The notes under the pieces: generated by a model | What the model saw: the letters and a program-made list of their open reading frames with translations, nothing else | Told to the model about the DNA's origin: nothing | Databases searched by the model: none | Source: Proteles cristata cristata | Taxonomy: Eukaryota; Chordata; Mammalia; Carnivora; Hyaenidae | Direction of reading: 5' to 3' | Length of the DNA stretch: 64,000 nucleotides | NCBI GenBank assembly: GCA_017311185.1 | Contig: JAESUZ010005464.1 | Location: 669,001 to 733,000, forward strand | In this document: piece after piece, positions 22,141-33,805 of the stretch | How the letters are laid out: every line of letters starts with the position of its first letter | Numbering within the stretch: the first letter of the stretch is position 1 | Position numbers and translations under genes: made by a program

Positions 22141-22555
22141 TAACAAGGAAAGAAAAACCTCAAATCTCGAGCTAATGCTGGTCGAAAAACGTATTCTGAG
22201 TTAATCAAAGAAGAAACGAAACATCTACTTACATAATCTTTTTTCTCTTATATCAATATAATATTTGTAGTTTATGTTCTATGGATATGCTTCATGATCT
22301 TTATCTTTACTTAATCTTTGATAATAAAACTTCAGACTATGCCAGGTGTTTTTGAATAGTTCACTTCAGTATGTAACATTACAAAGGTTTTCATTCTTTT
22401 AACCATATACTTTTCCATAACTAATGGAATATTGAAAACTTCCTAGACTGTATGAATCATGGCTTATAAATAGTATGTGTATTCACCTCTTGGCTTCCAG
22501 TTTGTCATGTGACTGTTCTTTAAGGTAGTGGAGTTGTGTAATGAAAGAGATCAAG

Positions 22556-22761
22556 GGGCATCTGGGTGGTTCAGTTGGTTAATAGTCCAACTGCGACTCA
22601 GCTTATGATCTCGTGGTTGATGAGTTCGAGCCCAGAGTTGCGCTCTGTGCTGACAGCTCAGAGCCTGGAGCCTGCTTCCTATTCTGCATCTCTTCTCTCT
22701 GCCCCTCCCCCACTCCTACTCTGTCTCTTGCTCTCTCTCAAAGATAAATAAAAGTTTAAAA
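22556..22761 (+). mobile_element. CAN-SINE
   Basis: Head GGGGCATCTGGGTGGTTCAG; flanked by AGATCAAGG and AGGTCAAGG. Confidence 0.9.
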
Positions 22762-22782
22762 GGTCAAGGGAAGGAAAAAGTA

Positions 22783-22981
22783 TCATTTTTTAATTTTAGA
22801 GAGAGCATGTGAGTAGGAAGAGCAGCACAGTGAGAGAGAGAGAGAGAAAGAGAGAGGATCCTAAGCAGACTCCATGCTCAGCACAGAACTTAAAGCAGGA
22901 CTCTATCCCATGACACTGGGATCATGACCCAAGTCAAAATCAAGAGTCAGATGCTCAACCACCTGAGCCACCCAGGTGCCC
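22783..22981 (-). mobile_element. CAN-SINE, tail-to-tail with the previous one
   Basis: ATTTTTTAATTTTAGAGAGAG start, GA middle, head ending GCCACCCAGGTGCCC. Confidence 0.88.
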
Positions 22982-23149
22982 AAAAATCTATGAGATATTT
23001 TTTAAAATGTCCTTTTATTTTTTAATCTCCCTCCAAAGGGTATTCACCTAATGTGTAGGCAGTGAGTCATCTAAGTCACTCATCTAAGGTTTAGCTGAGT
23101 TTAAGAACTTAGATTTTATGCAATTAAAGAAAAAGGAAAGGGGAAGTAG

Positions 23150-23315
23150 AGACTAAAATTAATCCAGTACCTCCTATGTGCCAGGCACTGTGCATAGGCT
23201 ATTCAGTCTCTGCAGCAACCTTATGAAGATGATCTCACTGTATCAATGAAGAAACTAAGGTTCAGAAAAGGCAAACAAGTCTCCCAGTGTCACACAGCTA
23301 TTATTCAATTGTTTT
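23150..23315 (-). repeat. MIR
   Basis: TCCTATGTGCCAGGCACTGTGC, CAATGAAGAAACTAAGGTTCAG, AGTGTCACACAGCTA is antisense MIR order. Confidence 0.85.
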
Positions 23316-23397
23316 GTTCCAAAGCTTGTTCTTTTTGTACTGTCTTTGGTGCTGTGGCAAGAGATGGCTTCTGAAGTGATTTAAAAGATCCAAAAGG

Positions 23398-23821
23398 GAG
23401 TAGCTGAGGTCATGATCTCACCATTCATAGGTCTGAGCCCCTGCACTGAGCTTTGTACTGACATTGCGGAGCCTGCTTGGGATTCTGTCTCTCCTTCTCT
23501 TTGCTCCTCCCCTGTTCGCGCATGCTCTCTCTCTCTCAAAAATAAATAAACATTAAAAAAATTAAAAAATAAAAATAAAATATCCAAAGCAGAGCCTGCT
23601 TGGGATTCTGTCTCCCCTTCTCTCTGCTCCTCCCCTGTTTGCGCATGCTCTTGCTCTCTCTCTCTCAAAAATAAGTAAATATTAAAAAAATTAAAAACTG
23701 AAAATATCCAAAGCAGAGCCTGCTTGGGATTCTGTCTCTCCTTCTCTCTGCTCTTCCCCTGCTCACGCATGTGCGCGCACTCTCTCAAAAATAAACATTA
23801 AAAAAATTAAAAAATAAAAAT
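23398..23821 (+). mobile_element. 5'-truncated CAN-SINE with tripled 3' part
   Basis: Starts mid-SINE (GCTGAGGTCATGATCTCACC) and then carries three head-to-tail copies of the CT-rich plus A-rich 3' part: 23466-23588, 23589-23712 and 23713-23821. One repeat, ATCCAAAAGG, flanks the whole block at 23388 and 23822. The 135-codon minus-strand frame is this triplication. Confidence 0.9.
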
Positions 23822-24034
23822 ATCCAAAAGGACTTGAGAGATAATCTCACCAATCTTTCTTGGAGATACGGAAACTAGATCTAGGGAGCCCAGTTATTTT
23901 GTTGGAGGTTATATTGTATCCATCTTGGCAACACACAGCTCAATTGCCACTTCCTCCTGGGAACTCCCTCCTGCCCTCTCCTTGCCTACCCCCTCATCCT
24001 GCCTCCATAACTTAAACAGTCAGAATTAGAAAGC

Positions 24035-24300
24035 TTTGAATCTTATGTTGTGTGGTGGATAGAGGTGAGTGGCATCTGAAGCCTGGGTTTACATCCCTGC
24101 TATACCACTTAGCAGCTGTGTGACTTTAGGTAAGTTACCCAGCCTCTCTGAGCTTCAGTTTTCTTCCTGCCAAATAGCATGATAACAGTACCTGTCTCAT
24201 AGAGTGGTTGTGATAATTAAATAAAACATGGAAAACCCTTTAGAATGGGATGTGGCATGTAATACGTATCTTGTGGGTATTAATAGTTTGCTGTTGTTAC
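24035..24300 (+). repeat. MIR, nearly full length
   Basis: GTGTGGTGGATAGAGGTGAG, CTATACCACTTAGCAGCTGTGTGACTTTAGG, CCTCTCTGAGCTTCAGTTTTC, GTACCTGTCTCATAGAGTGGTTGTGATAATTAAAT. Confidence 0.92.
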
Positions 24301-25395
24301 CATGCTGCACAATACTCAATTTATGATTATATGTATACAGGCTTATCTTCAATCAGATGGAGATGATATCTGGTACATCTTTGTAATTCTCCCTTTAGTG
24401 CTAAGATGAGTGCTTTATAATTCCAGACACTGAACAAAGACCTACTGGATTGATTTCACTTCCCTAGTTAATGACTTTCGAAATCTTCCACATGGTCCAA
24501 ATTTCCCCCGTTAATAACCTCAACAAGTACAGACTGCACACCTCTCAGACCTTACTCTTGAGGATCCCCCTTATTGATTTCCAGGCTGGTATTTCCATCC
24601 CTCAGGGTTTCTCATGCCTTTTGGAAATCTAAAAGCACAGGGGGAGTGGCGTTATGCCCAAGATTCAGTTCAGGACTTAGTTATCTCTTTTGTGTCCCTT
24701 TAGGGGGTTAACATCAAACATGGACTGACTTTCTGTCCTTGGTACTATGTGGTTGATGCAAACTGGCCTAAGGTAAAAACTGTGTAATTCTCACATGTGC
24801 TTTCTATCGACAGCTTCCTGTTGCTGCTGACACTGGGATCTTCAACCCCTCTACGAGCTGCCGTGAGGAAAAGTAAGGCTTTTCTCTTCTTGCTTTCCTT
24901 TAACTGCATTCTCTGCCAAATAGCCACTATTATGAAAAGGTCTCCTGTGCATCCAAGGCTTTGTTTCCTTGGGTTGTGTTGTGGAGTTCCTGGGATTTCC
25001 TGATTTCAGGAAGGTAGATGTTTTTTGTTTGTTTTTTTTTTTTTTGGTTTCCACCTAGAAAATTTAATCTTGGTAGAAAATTTAATCTTGGCATTTCAGC
25101 GGTGCTAGACTTGTTTTCAAAAGGGTGGTGCATAGAATATTGGGACAAGTTTTCTAAAAGTGTGGACTGCAGCTATCAGACATGAACATTCCATCTGCTT
25201 TTGGCAAAGTTGAGAACTTTTTTAATGACAAGCTTGAGCACTATTATTTTGAAATTCAAATAGTGTTCAACACTTAATTTTTGGAAAAATTGCACTTTTA
25301 TTCTGCTGTGAACTTTGTACGTGATTCTTTTCCAGATAGTCTCTTTCTTACTAGCAGAATTTGGAGGATAAATATATGTATTTAGAAAGTTTCTT
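24301..25395. other. non-coding stretch
   Basis: No repeat family identified. A T-run at 25020-25050 and small frames on both strands around 24745-25148 only. Confidence 0.4.
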
Positions 25396-25397
25396 AC

Positions 25398-25572
25398 ACG
25401 GCACTGGGCTGGCTCTTTCAGTTAAGCTTCTGTCTTTGGCTCAGGTTATGATCTCATGGTTTGTCAGTTCGAGCCCCATGTCAGGCTTCCTACTGTCAGT
25501 GGGGAGTCTGCTTTGTATCCCATCTCCCTCTCTCTCTGCCCCCACCCCTGCTCAAAATAAACATTAAAAAAG
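25398..25572 (+). mobile_element. CAN-SINE, diverged head
   Basis: Head GGCACTGGGCTGGCTCTTTCAG; flanked by AAGTTTCTTAC and AAGTTTCTTAT. Confidence 0.85.
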
Positions 25573-25824
25573 GAAGAAGTTTCTTATGCTTGTGAAGGAT
25601 TGGAGACTTTTATGTTTCTCAGTGTCAGTCTTGTAGTGTGTCAAGCTCTATGTCAGAAAATAAGAAGCTGCTTTTAAATAAGCTGAAACTCATCATAGGA
25701 GGCTTTTGATGTATAGAATTACAACTAGAAAAATGTAACTTTATTGAGTACTTGATTTCATAGTAAGAAGAGTTTACTTTAATCTGTAGTACATTTTCTC
25801 CCCATTGTCTCTCTCCCTAGTGTC

Positions 25825-25920
25825 TGGACAGTGTGAGGTCTCGTTCATTGTCTCTCGTTGAACCTTCCATTCCTAGTACCTGTTATAAGTGCCCAATAGA
25901 TATTTCTCGGACAATAAAAT
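25825..25920 (+). repeat. L2 3' end
   Basis: CATTCCTAGTACCTGTTATAAGTGCCCAATAGATATTTCT resembles the L2 terminus. Confidence 0.5.
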
Positions 25921-26222
25921 GATGACACTTAGAAGAATATTACATATTACAGCTAGTGTCTGGCTTAGAAATGCATTGTGTTCTACGTGGCATTTTCTGT
26001 GCAGAATACATTTTCTTCCATATAAAACGTAATGTAAAGGAATTTAGATTCCAAGTTGACTCATCAAAGTGAGCTTATCCCATATTGTCAATTCTGTTGT
26101 TTTTGCTACACTTTCCTGGCTTAGTTAGCAAATCAAATCCTCATTTTAAAACTTGTTTGTATAGTGAAGGCAGTTCTTACCTTGTGGTGAGCTCCCCACT
26201 GAATTAGGGAGTGGATTTCCCT

Positions 26223-26400
26223 CTTTATTTATTTATTTTGAGAGAGACGGAGAGAATGCAAGCAGGGGAGGGGCGGGGGGGGGGATCCCAATCTGACAGT
26301 GCAGAGCCCAATGTGGGCCTCGAACTCAGGCACTGTGAGATCATGACCTGAGCTGAAATCAAGAGTAAGTCGCTTAACCAACTGAACCACCAAGGCGCCC
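26223..26400 (-). mobile_element. CAN-SINE
   Basis: TTTATTTATTTATTTTGAG start, GA- and G-rich middle, head ending ACCAAGGCGCCCC; flanked by TGGATTTCCCT at 26212 and 26402. Confidence 0.9.
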
Positions 26401-26414
26401 CTGGATTTCCCTTT

Positions 26415-28565
26415 TTGTAGTCTCCTTCCTGAGTGAATATTAGCCAAAGGGATCCAAAGGGAGGAGGAACCAGCTGCTAAGGGGTAAATATGCTCTTCTC
26501 TAGGTCTTTGAGGGATACTCTCCCCTCACCCTTGGCTCTATAAAAGTACTCTCCTCCCAATAAATTCCCCGCTAAATCATGAAGACTTCCAATTTCCATA
26601 CATGACCTTTTCCTTTTAGTCACAAAATCCTGTATAATTAATTCAGGCCCTGGAGGGAATTAGGGAAGGAAAATTCTGGAATTAATTCTGAAGCTACTAC
26701 AGATCCACGGGCATTGATCCAAAACCCGTGCGGCCAGATATGTTTTGAATAGAGAGATATTTTTGGACTTTAGCAAAGTAATAGGACACATGTGCTGCAT
26801 GTTACAAAATATCCCCAGCTTGTAATTCCATCAAACAGTGTTTCTTCAGCTCAGTGTGGGACTATTACCACTAAGTGATCTAAGGAGAGGTAACTTACAG
26901 TGTCACAGCACTGCAGTTCAGGTTCTGCTATCAAAGTGACAAAGGTTGTGTGGTTTTCAAAGGTCTTCCTACATCAGAGTCGGTGGTAGGAGACTGTGGA
27001 CCGGGAATACCAAAGAGATAATGGCTCCACAAAGAAAGCAAGATAGGCTGTCCTGGTCTCAGAACCCTGGACAGGCTCTTGAGCGGCAGAGATCTCACCT
27101 GGAGATAGAAAATCACCTCCTTGAAACAGACAGCTACGCATATCTTTGTAGGTGGCTTTTACCAGGACTTCCTGGTTCAGCCAACCCGTAGGTTCACTAG
27201 CTGTACGTTTCTTATCGGTGAGTCTACTCGCTCATGAAGCCGGGCTCTCTGAGTTGGCTGAAGAACTGTCATACTTGGAGAGAAGACGTTTTTCCCTTGG
27301 GGGGTGGGGGTGGGGCTAGGGAGGCAGGCAGGCACAGGGATGGTCTGCAGCCCCACTGGGCATGTTGGGAGGAGCCCCACAGATAGAGGAAAGGGCAAGA
27401 TGCAGTTGACGATGCGTGAGGGGAGGACCAATACTGGGACAGGGTTGGGCCTGAAACCTGCTCAGGGACCCCCAGTTACACTTTTTGATTTTCTCTCTGG
27501 CTGGTTCCCCTGTTCTGAGAGAGTGACCCTCAGCTACGCAAGCCAACCGGTGTGTATTGTTAGAATTTGAAAGGCCAACGATGAGCTGGAAACTTTCCAA
27601 TGTACTGTTAGACACATTGTCCTTATTATCTAACTTGTATGATTTATACATTTGTGATCCTGTGTATGACTGAGGGTCTTAAGGTTTATCTCAATATTTG
27701 ATTGTCTCAGCCTAACCAGCAGCAGAGATACGATCTGCTCAAGAGCGTGGTTAGAAAACTGCATGATAATGTAAAGTATCATTGTTCTATTGGATGGTAA
27801 ACCTTTCTGTTGAAGGACTAGGTAAAACGGGTCTGTATCTAGAAGTTTCTAGAAAGCATTCCCTCTTGTTCTGGAAACACCAGGTTCCCTCCGGATGCTT
27901 AGGACTTTGCAGTCCCTGATACTGTTCTTTTTCTTGTCTTCTAATCTCCTAGCGTTCTAGCATTAATTCATACATAATTTGCTAATAGATTTTTTGGGGG
28001 GGATTAGTTTTAGTCTTTAAAAAAAAAGCTTAAAAAAAGTGAAAGGAGCTTTTGTCAGCGCCAGTGCATTTTCCATCAAGACATGTTTATAAATTCTGTG
28101 TTGCCTGAAGCCATAGTGGGAGGTTGACCGAGACTAACTTCCTGGAATTTTCCCAGAGCTTCTCACCTCTGCCCCCTAGTCAAACTAGGCAAACTCTAAG
28201 GGGCCTTGTAGCCACAACAGGTAATTTTTCCAAATCATCAGGTGACTCAAACCTGAGATCATAATTGTGAAATTAAGATTGAGGCAAAGTGATCCTATCT
28301 TAAAATGTGCTGATTACAAGTGATTAGAAAATGAACTTCACTAATTATAACTAACAGACAAGAATAGATTGTGCTTAATCAGCTTTGTGTGTTAAGGAAT
28401 TAATTCTGAGAATAAACGTGAACCATGAAAACGGATTCTTTTTTGCATGTTTCCTCAACGTATACCAGCCTTGTGTTACCTTGCTAAGTATATACCACTG
28501 TCATTCCCAAGGAAATGTGTCTTCTAACCATAAAGCATATGTAATTCTAAGTTGTAACGGCTGTA
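26415..28565. other. repeat-poor stretch of about 2.1 kb
   Basis: No SINE. GC-richer part at 26930-27560 has overlapping open frames on both strands (61 to 111 codons), none with a family motif or paired splice sites. Possible regulatory or old-repeat sequence. Confidence 0.4.
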
Positions 28566-28568
28566 ACC

Positions 28569-28764
28569 GGGGCGCCTGGGTGGCTCAGTTGGCTTAGTAT
28601 CTGACAGCCGCTCAGGTCATGATCTCACGAGCCCCACCTTGTACTCACTGTGTCAGCACAGAGCTTGCTTCGAACCCCCCTCTCTCTCTGCTTCTCACTC
28701 ACTCACACGATCTCTCAAAAAAATAAATAAACATCCAAAAATCAATCAATAAACATAAAAAAAG
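28569..28764 (+). mobile_element. CAN-SINE, internally shortened
   Basis: Head GGGGCGCCTGGGTGGCTCAG; a deletion joins ATCTCACGAGCCCCACC. Flanked by TGTAACCGG and TGTAACCAA. Confidence 0.88.
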
Positions 28765-29321
28765 GGAAATGTAACCAAAAGCAAAAGGATGATTCTAATA
28801 GGAATTAGAACACTGTAGGAAAACAGGTTTAAAGCCCTGATCACAGCAATCTTGCAAATATTCTTTAAGCTAGCTGTAAGCGGTTTCATAGCTATGAGTT
28901 GTTAATCTGGCTGGCTTATTCTTGGCAGGAAAAAAACATTTGGGCCTCTCTAAATGTAGAAAAACCCATGGCTTTATTTCATGGAATGTTTCTTGAGATT
29001 AGGAAAAACTTGACAGGTCCTACCTTGTTGTATGTTTAAGTCCCCTCTAGCAAAATTCCCTCAGAGTCTACCTCTGAACAGATGACTTCACCAGACCCTA
29101 AGTTGAATCGAAGCACAAATCATAGGCTTTTCATTCACCTGTGTGGGACCCCTGTGGAGCCTCTGGAGCACACACTTGATAAAGGAATGCAGAATGTTGG
29201 ATGAATCTATCAAAGACTTGAATACCTCTGGATATAGGGAACTCACTACTATTCACAACAGCCTGGTTCATTCTTGGGAATTCTGGTTCTTCCAACTTCT
29301 CTTTTACAATGATTGGACTGG

Positions 29322-29534
29322 GGGTGCTTGGGTGGCTCAGTTAATTAGGCATTTGACTTCAGCTCTGGTCATGATCTCCAGGTTTATGAGTTTGAGCCCC
29401 ATGCAGGGTTCTGTGCCGACAGCTCAGAGCCTGGATCCTTCTTCAGATTCTGTGTTTTCCTCTCTCCCCCACCCCCACTCATGCTTGCTCGCTCTTTCTC
29501 TCTCAAATAAAAAAAATATTTTAAAAAATCTTTA
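29322..29534 (+). mobile_element. CAN-SINE
   Basis: Head GGGGGTGCTTGGGTGGCTCAG; flanked by GATTGGACTG and GATTAGACTG. Confidence 0.9.
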
Positions 29535-29549
29535 TAAGGATTAGACTGT

Positions 29550-30740
29550 CATCTCTTCTCCTTCAGGCCATGTAGATTGACTCTACCACATGATAAATCC
29601 TTAAATATTTGAGTTGATATCTCTCCACCTAGCTTCTGAGCTTTCTTCTGCAGACTACTCTCCCCATTTCCTGCACGCCCGATAGAGATCTGGGTGTTCA
29701 CTCATGCTCTCAGATATCTGAGCATTGCTTCAAATCATCCCCTTTCTATAGTCCCCACCATGGTGCAGGGAAGGCCTGACATGCACTGGATTGTTACGCA
29801 CTCTGAAGTCTACTTACGCTATTTGCTATCAAATTAACTTTAACTTTTTAATTTAGGGGGGGAAGGAATTTTTTCATCTTTTCAGAGAAGATTTCTCCTT
29901 TAGTCTTAGTAAAACGCTGTCCCAGTGGAAGGCAAATTAAATGGAAGGCTATTATTATCTTGTAAATGGGCTTCCATGCTAATGGTTCATCTGTGGTATC
30001 TTGTGCCTAAGTTGACTTTCTTAGATTCAAGACCTTTTGACTCTGTGAAGATTAAATGTGGATTGTTTGGTGCAGCCTCTCCCCCCCGCCCCCCCTCCCC
30101 ACCCCGGCTGATTGATCGCTGCCAAGAATGTTTTCTCCCTGTCCGTCAAGCCAGTCATCAGGGCTACTGAGTCTGATTCTGGGAAACTGATTTCCCTGTG
30201 TGGCTGTCCAATAGTTAAGGCAAGCTTTGAAGATTTTGAAAGGCTGCCGCTAACTAAGAATTGACTGTCTATTTTTTCATAGGGCCAGAAGTACAATTTA
30301 GCAAAAAAGAATGTACTGATTTTCATGAGCTTTATTACTTGCCGAAGGTAATATTTAAATCAAACTGTTGATATGAGGTAGACGCTCATGCAAACCTGCA
30401 GGTATTTTTCTCAGAAATCATCTGTTAGTGAGGTACCATCTTTGGGCAATCAGACAATCAGAAAAATCAAATCGTGAAAGAAAACAATTGGCTGCAGTTA
30501 TTTGAACTGTTGGAAATCACAGTCCGTTGCTGTGATTGTTTGGGGAATTGGGAGTGAGAGGAAGGGGGAAGAGGTGGAGACTGTGGGTGAAAGAAGTAGA
30601 AGGAAAATAAGAATAGGCGATAAAAGAGAAGGTAGAAAGTCCTTGAAATGCCAAGCAGCTACAGAAGCCTTAACTATTATTCCCTTGCTTGGCATGCATT
30701 TTGAGTTCTGCCCTGTAATGGCACATTTTGTAACTCACTG
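29550..30740. other. non-coding stretch
   Basis: No exon or confident repeat. A C-rich tract (CTCCCCCCCGCCCCCCCTCCCC) lies near 30080-30105. Confidence 0.4.
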
Positions 30741-30760
30741 GTCAAAGTGGAGCAGTTCTT

Positions 30761-30986
30761 TTTTTTTTTTTTAATGTTTTATTTATTTCTAGGAGAGAGA
30801 GAGAGAGAGAGACAGCGTGAGCAGGGGAGGGTCAGAGAGAGAGGGAGTCACAGACTGAAACAGGCTCCAGGCTCTGAGCTGGCAGTCAGCACAGAGCCCG
30901 ATGCGGGGCTCAAACCCACGAACCGCGAGATCATGACCTAAGCGAAAGTCGGACGCCCAACCGACTAAGCCACCCAGGCGCCCCAT
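30761..30986 (-). mobile_element. young CAN-SINE
   Basis: Little-diverged antisense copy with TTCTAGGAGAGAGAG, head GCCACCCAGGCGCCCC. A perfect 17-bp duplication AAAGTGGAGCAGTTCTT flanks it at 30744-30760 and 30987-31003. Confidence 0.97.
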
Positions 30987-31009
30987 AAAGTGGAGCAGTT
31001 CTTATGTAA

Positions 31010-32550
31010 CAGAAATATATTGTTCTAGGGGAAAAAAAGACATCCCTCCACTTTATTTTCCCTGTCTTTTCTAGTTGATTTGTAGTGGTCCCTGGCTCCC
31101 AAAAGAGTTGAGACAGCAAGTAGGTCCTTCCAGTCCTCCATGAGATAAATTCTTAACTAAGCATTTGCAGTGGAGAAAAGGACAAAATTGGGTTCCTTCT
31201 GCTTAGGGTTTCTTTCTCAGGGTTGCCTCTTAGACTTTTACATGTGGGCTACAGCAGAGCTGGTCAGTATTTCAGCGGTGAGTCTTTAACTCTGTTCTGG
31301 GCGATAACCAATTCAACACTTGTGCATCTGGGAGGATTCCTTCTTGAATGCCACAGGCCAAAGGTGAAGGTCAGAGAAGCTTTGCCTTTCATCTCTCTGT
31401 GCTTTTATCTCTTCTGCAAAAGACACGCAGATTCCAAGAAAGCACTAGGGGAGGTGTCTTCATCCTGGAGGACGGGAGTGGGGGGGCGGGGAGGGAAGAC
31501 CCTGATGGTGGCAATAGCTATGCCTGAGGCTAGAAAATCCTGGGACCACGTCAAAGTGATCAGGCCTAACTGATCAGGCGAGTGATCAGGCTAGTCCCTG
31601 AACCAGTCTAACTTCCCAGGTCATGGATGTAAGCAGCCTTTTGACGTAGGAGCCAAACCTTACAAACCTTGGCCTAGAAACCCTGTTAAGCCTATTCCAG
31701 AGCCTCTGAGTCCTCTCTGTCTTTCCTTCAAGAATCTGTGTGTCCCTGGATGGGGGTTCTGAGGGCTTTGTTTTTCACCCCTGTGCAGAATAGTCACCGT
31801 AGCAGGCCCAAGACAGGTCTTCTTAGAAAGGTATGTTTGCAAGCTCAACTCTTGGCTGACACTTGGGAGCTTAGGTTTTGGGGGTGTTCTCACTTTCCCC
31901 AGGCTGGTAAAAGAGGCTCATTGGACCTAGACTATGCAAGGGGTATGATTTATGCTCAACATCTGCTTTCCTTCTGGGAGTTTAAAATTGGAGCATGTCT
32001 AGGCATAGGGTGCCTATGTGACCAGCCTCCAAAAAAACTATGGGTCCCATGTCTTTAAAGGGCTTCTCTGGGCAAAAACATTACACACCTGTTGTTACAT
32101 TTTCCTTGCTAGGAGAAGAGGGTCTTCTCTGTGACCTCTCATGGGGGGGGAGAGCATAAGGCAGCCCATACAAGGATTCCTCCAGACTCCTCCTGAATCT
32201 TGCCCACTCTGACCCAGTTTACTGTATCACGCTATTAAATCTTAGCCTTCTGTACTACTCTATGCTGAGTTTCGCGCATGCTTCTGGTGAGTCTCTGGGT
32301 GTGCCGTGGTCTTCTGGGCCCTGGAATAACCCCTTTCTTACAGTACTTGTTCTCCTACATCCTTACCTTAACCTGGCACAATTTCAGGGAAAGTATAAAA
32401 GGGAAATGTTTTCAAAAAGTTAAATGGCAAAAAAGAAAATACTGATCTAAAAGATCTAGTTTAATAAAAATGTGTCATATCTTTTGAATTTGTTGGTCAT
32501 GGAAAAATTATTTTTATCTTTGTATTTAAAGCATAGGAGTTTAAAAAAAA
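31010..32550. other. SINE-free stretch, possible LTR remnant in the right half
   Basis: 31600-32345 reads like a solo-LTR remnant: GTGACCAGCCTCCAAAAAAACTATGGG, then CTGTATCACGCTATTAAATCTTAGCC and a run to CCCTTTCTTACAG. I cannot assign a family. Open frames of 62 to 116 codons here have no recognisable domain. Confidence 0.35.
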
Positions 32551-32555
32551 AAAAG

Positions 32556-32790
32556 CAGCACCTGGGTGGCTCAGTTGGTTAAGCGTTCGACTCTTGATTT
32601 TGGCTCAAGTCATAAACCCAGGGTTAGGGGATTGAGCCCTGTGTTGGGCTCCATACTGAGTGTGGAGCCTGCAAAGGATTCTCTCTCTTTCTATCTCTCT
32701 CTCTCCCTGTGGCCCTCTTGCCTGCTCATGTACTCTCTCCCTCTCTTTTTTTTTAAATATATATATATAATAATAATAAAATAAAATAAA
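32556..32790 (+). mobile_element. CAN-SINE, older subfamily
   Basis: Head GCACCTGGGTGGCTCAGTTGG with GTTCGACTCTTGATTTTGGC and GAGTGTGGAGCCTGC; ends in a TATATATAATAATAATAAAATAAAAT tail. Confidence 0.88.
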
Positions 32791-32804
32791 TATGTTGTTA
32801 TTTC

Positions 32805-33240
32805 ATTATCGAATTGTAAGAAATCTTTATATATTTTGGATACTAGAATGTCATCAGATAAATGATTTGCAAATATTTTCATCCATTCTGTGGATTGCTT
32901 TTCACTTTCTTGGTGGTGTCTTTTGTTTTAATTTTTTAATAGTTATTTATTTTTGAGAGACAGAGAGACAGAGCATGAATGGGGGAGGGGCAGAGAGAGA
33001 GGGAGACAGAATCTGAAGCAGGCTCCAGGCTCTGAGCTGTCAGCACAGAGTATGACACGGGCCTTGAAATTATGAACCACTAGATCATGACCTGAGCTGA
33101 AGTTGGAGGCTTAATCAGCTGAGCCACCCCGGTGCCCCTTGGTGTTGTCTTTTGTATTTAACTTTGATGAGGTCCAATTTATTTATTATTTCTTTTGTAG
33201 CTTATGCTTTTGGTGTCACATGTAATTCTCATATGAGCCT
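32805..33240 (-). mobile_element. L1, antisense, split by a SINE
   Basis: Antisense L1 text on both sides of the SINE at 32932-33138: GTAAGAAATCTTTATATATTTTGGATACTAG on the left, TTTGTAGCTTATGCTTTTGGTGTCA on the right. Confidence 0.75.
32932..33138 (-). mobile_element. CAN-SINE nested in L1
   Basis: Head ending GCCACCCCGGTGCCCC; flanked by an imperfect 20-bp duplication (TTGGTGGTGTCTTTTGTTTTA and TTGGTGTTGTCTTTTGTATTT). Confidence 0.92.
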
Positions 33241-33386
33241 TTCAGGACCACACTTTAGAAGGTCTACATCCATTAGCCCAATGGTGTTATTCAACCATGG
33301 AAGGAGATTAAGATTTACAAGAGCGAGAGTACAGTGGAGTAAGAAGAACATGCGACTTAGAGTCTTACGATTGAGTCAACTCTGGG

Positions 33387-33605
33387 GGCGCTTGGGTGGC
33401 TCAGTGGTTTAAGTGTCCAACTTCAGCTCAGGTCATGATTTCACAGTTCTGGCATTCGAACCCTGTATCAGGCTCTGTGTTGACAGCTCAGAGAATCTGT
33501 TTCAGATTCTGTGTCTCCCTTTCTCTCTGCGCCCACCCCCACCCCCCCTGCCATTCACACTCTGTTGCTCTCTCTCTCAAAAGTAAATAAACATTAAGAA
33601 AAATT
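33387..33605 (+). mobile_element. CAN-SINE
   Basis: Head GGGGGCGCTTGGGTGGCTCAG; flanked by GAGTCAACTCT and GAGTCAATGCT. Confidence 0.9.
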
Positions 33606-33649
33606 TAAATACGAGTCAATGCTTTTATCATGGGAATTAAGTACTTCAT

Positions 33650-33805
33650 TTTTTAAATCTTCTGTTTTCTATCTGGAAAATGGGGTAATAGTAGCTTCTA
33701 TTTCAAAATGTTACTGTGAAGTTTGATTTAGCTAATTTGTGAAAATGGCTTAGTACTGTACCTAGCACACTGGAGGCATATAATAAATTTTAGGTTGTTG
33801 TCCCT
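33650..33805 (+). repeat. MIR fragment
   Basis: CTATCTGGAAAATGGGGTAATAG and TAGCACACTGGAGGCATATAATAAAT are MIR core and 3' text. Confidence 0.75.

Noticed and set aside
23381..23788. 135-codon minus-strand frame with three repeated peptide blocks
   Set aside because: It is the translation of the tripled SINE 3' part, not a repeat protein.
24794..24870. Possible plus-strand exon between CTATCGACAG and AAAAGTAAGG
   Set aside because: The acceptor has a poor pyrimidine tract, no reading frame shows a family signature, and no partner exon is seen.
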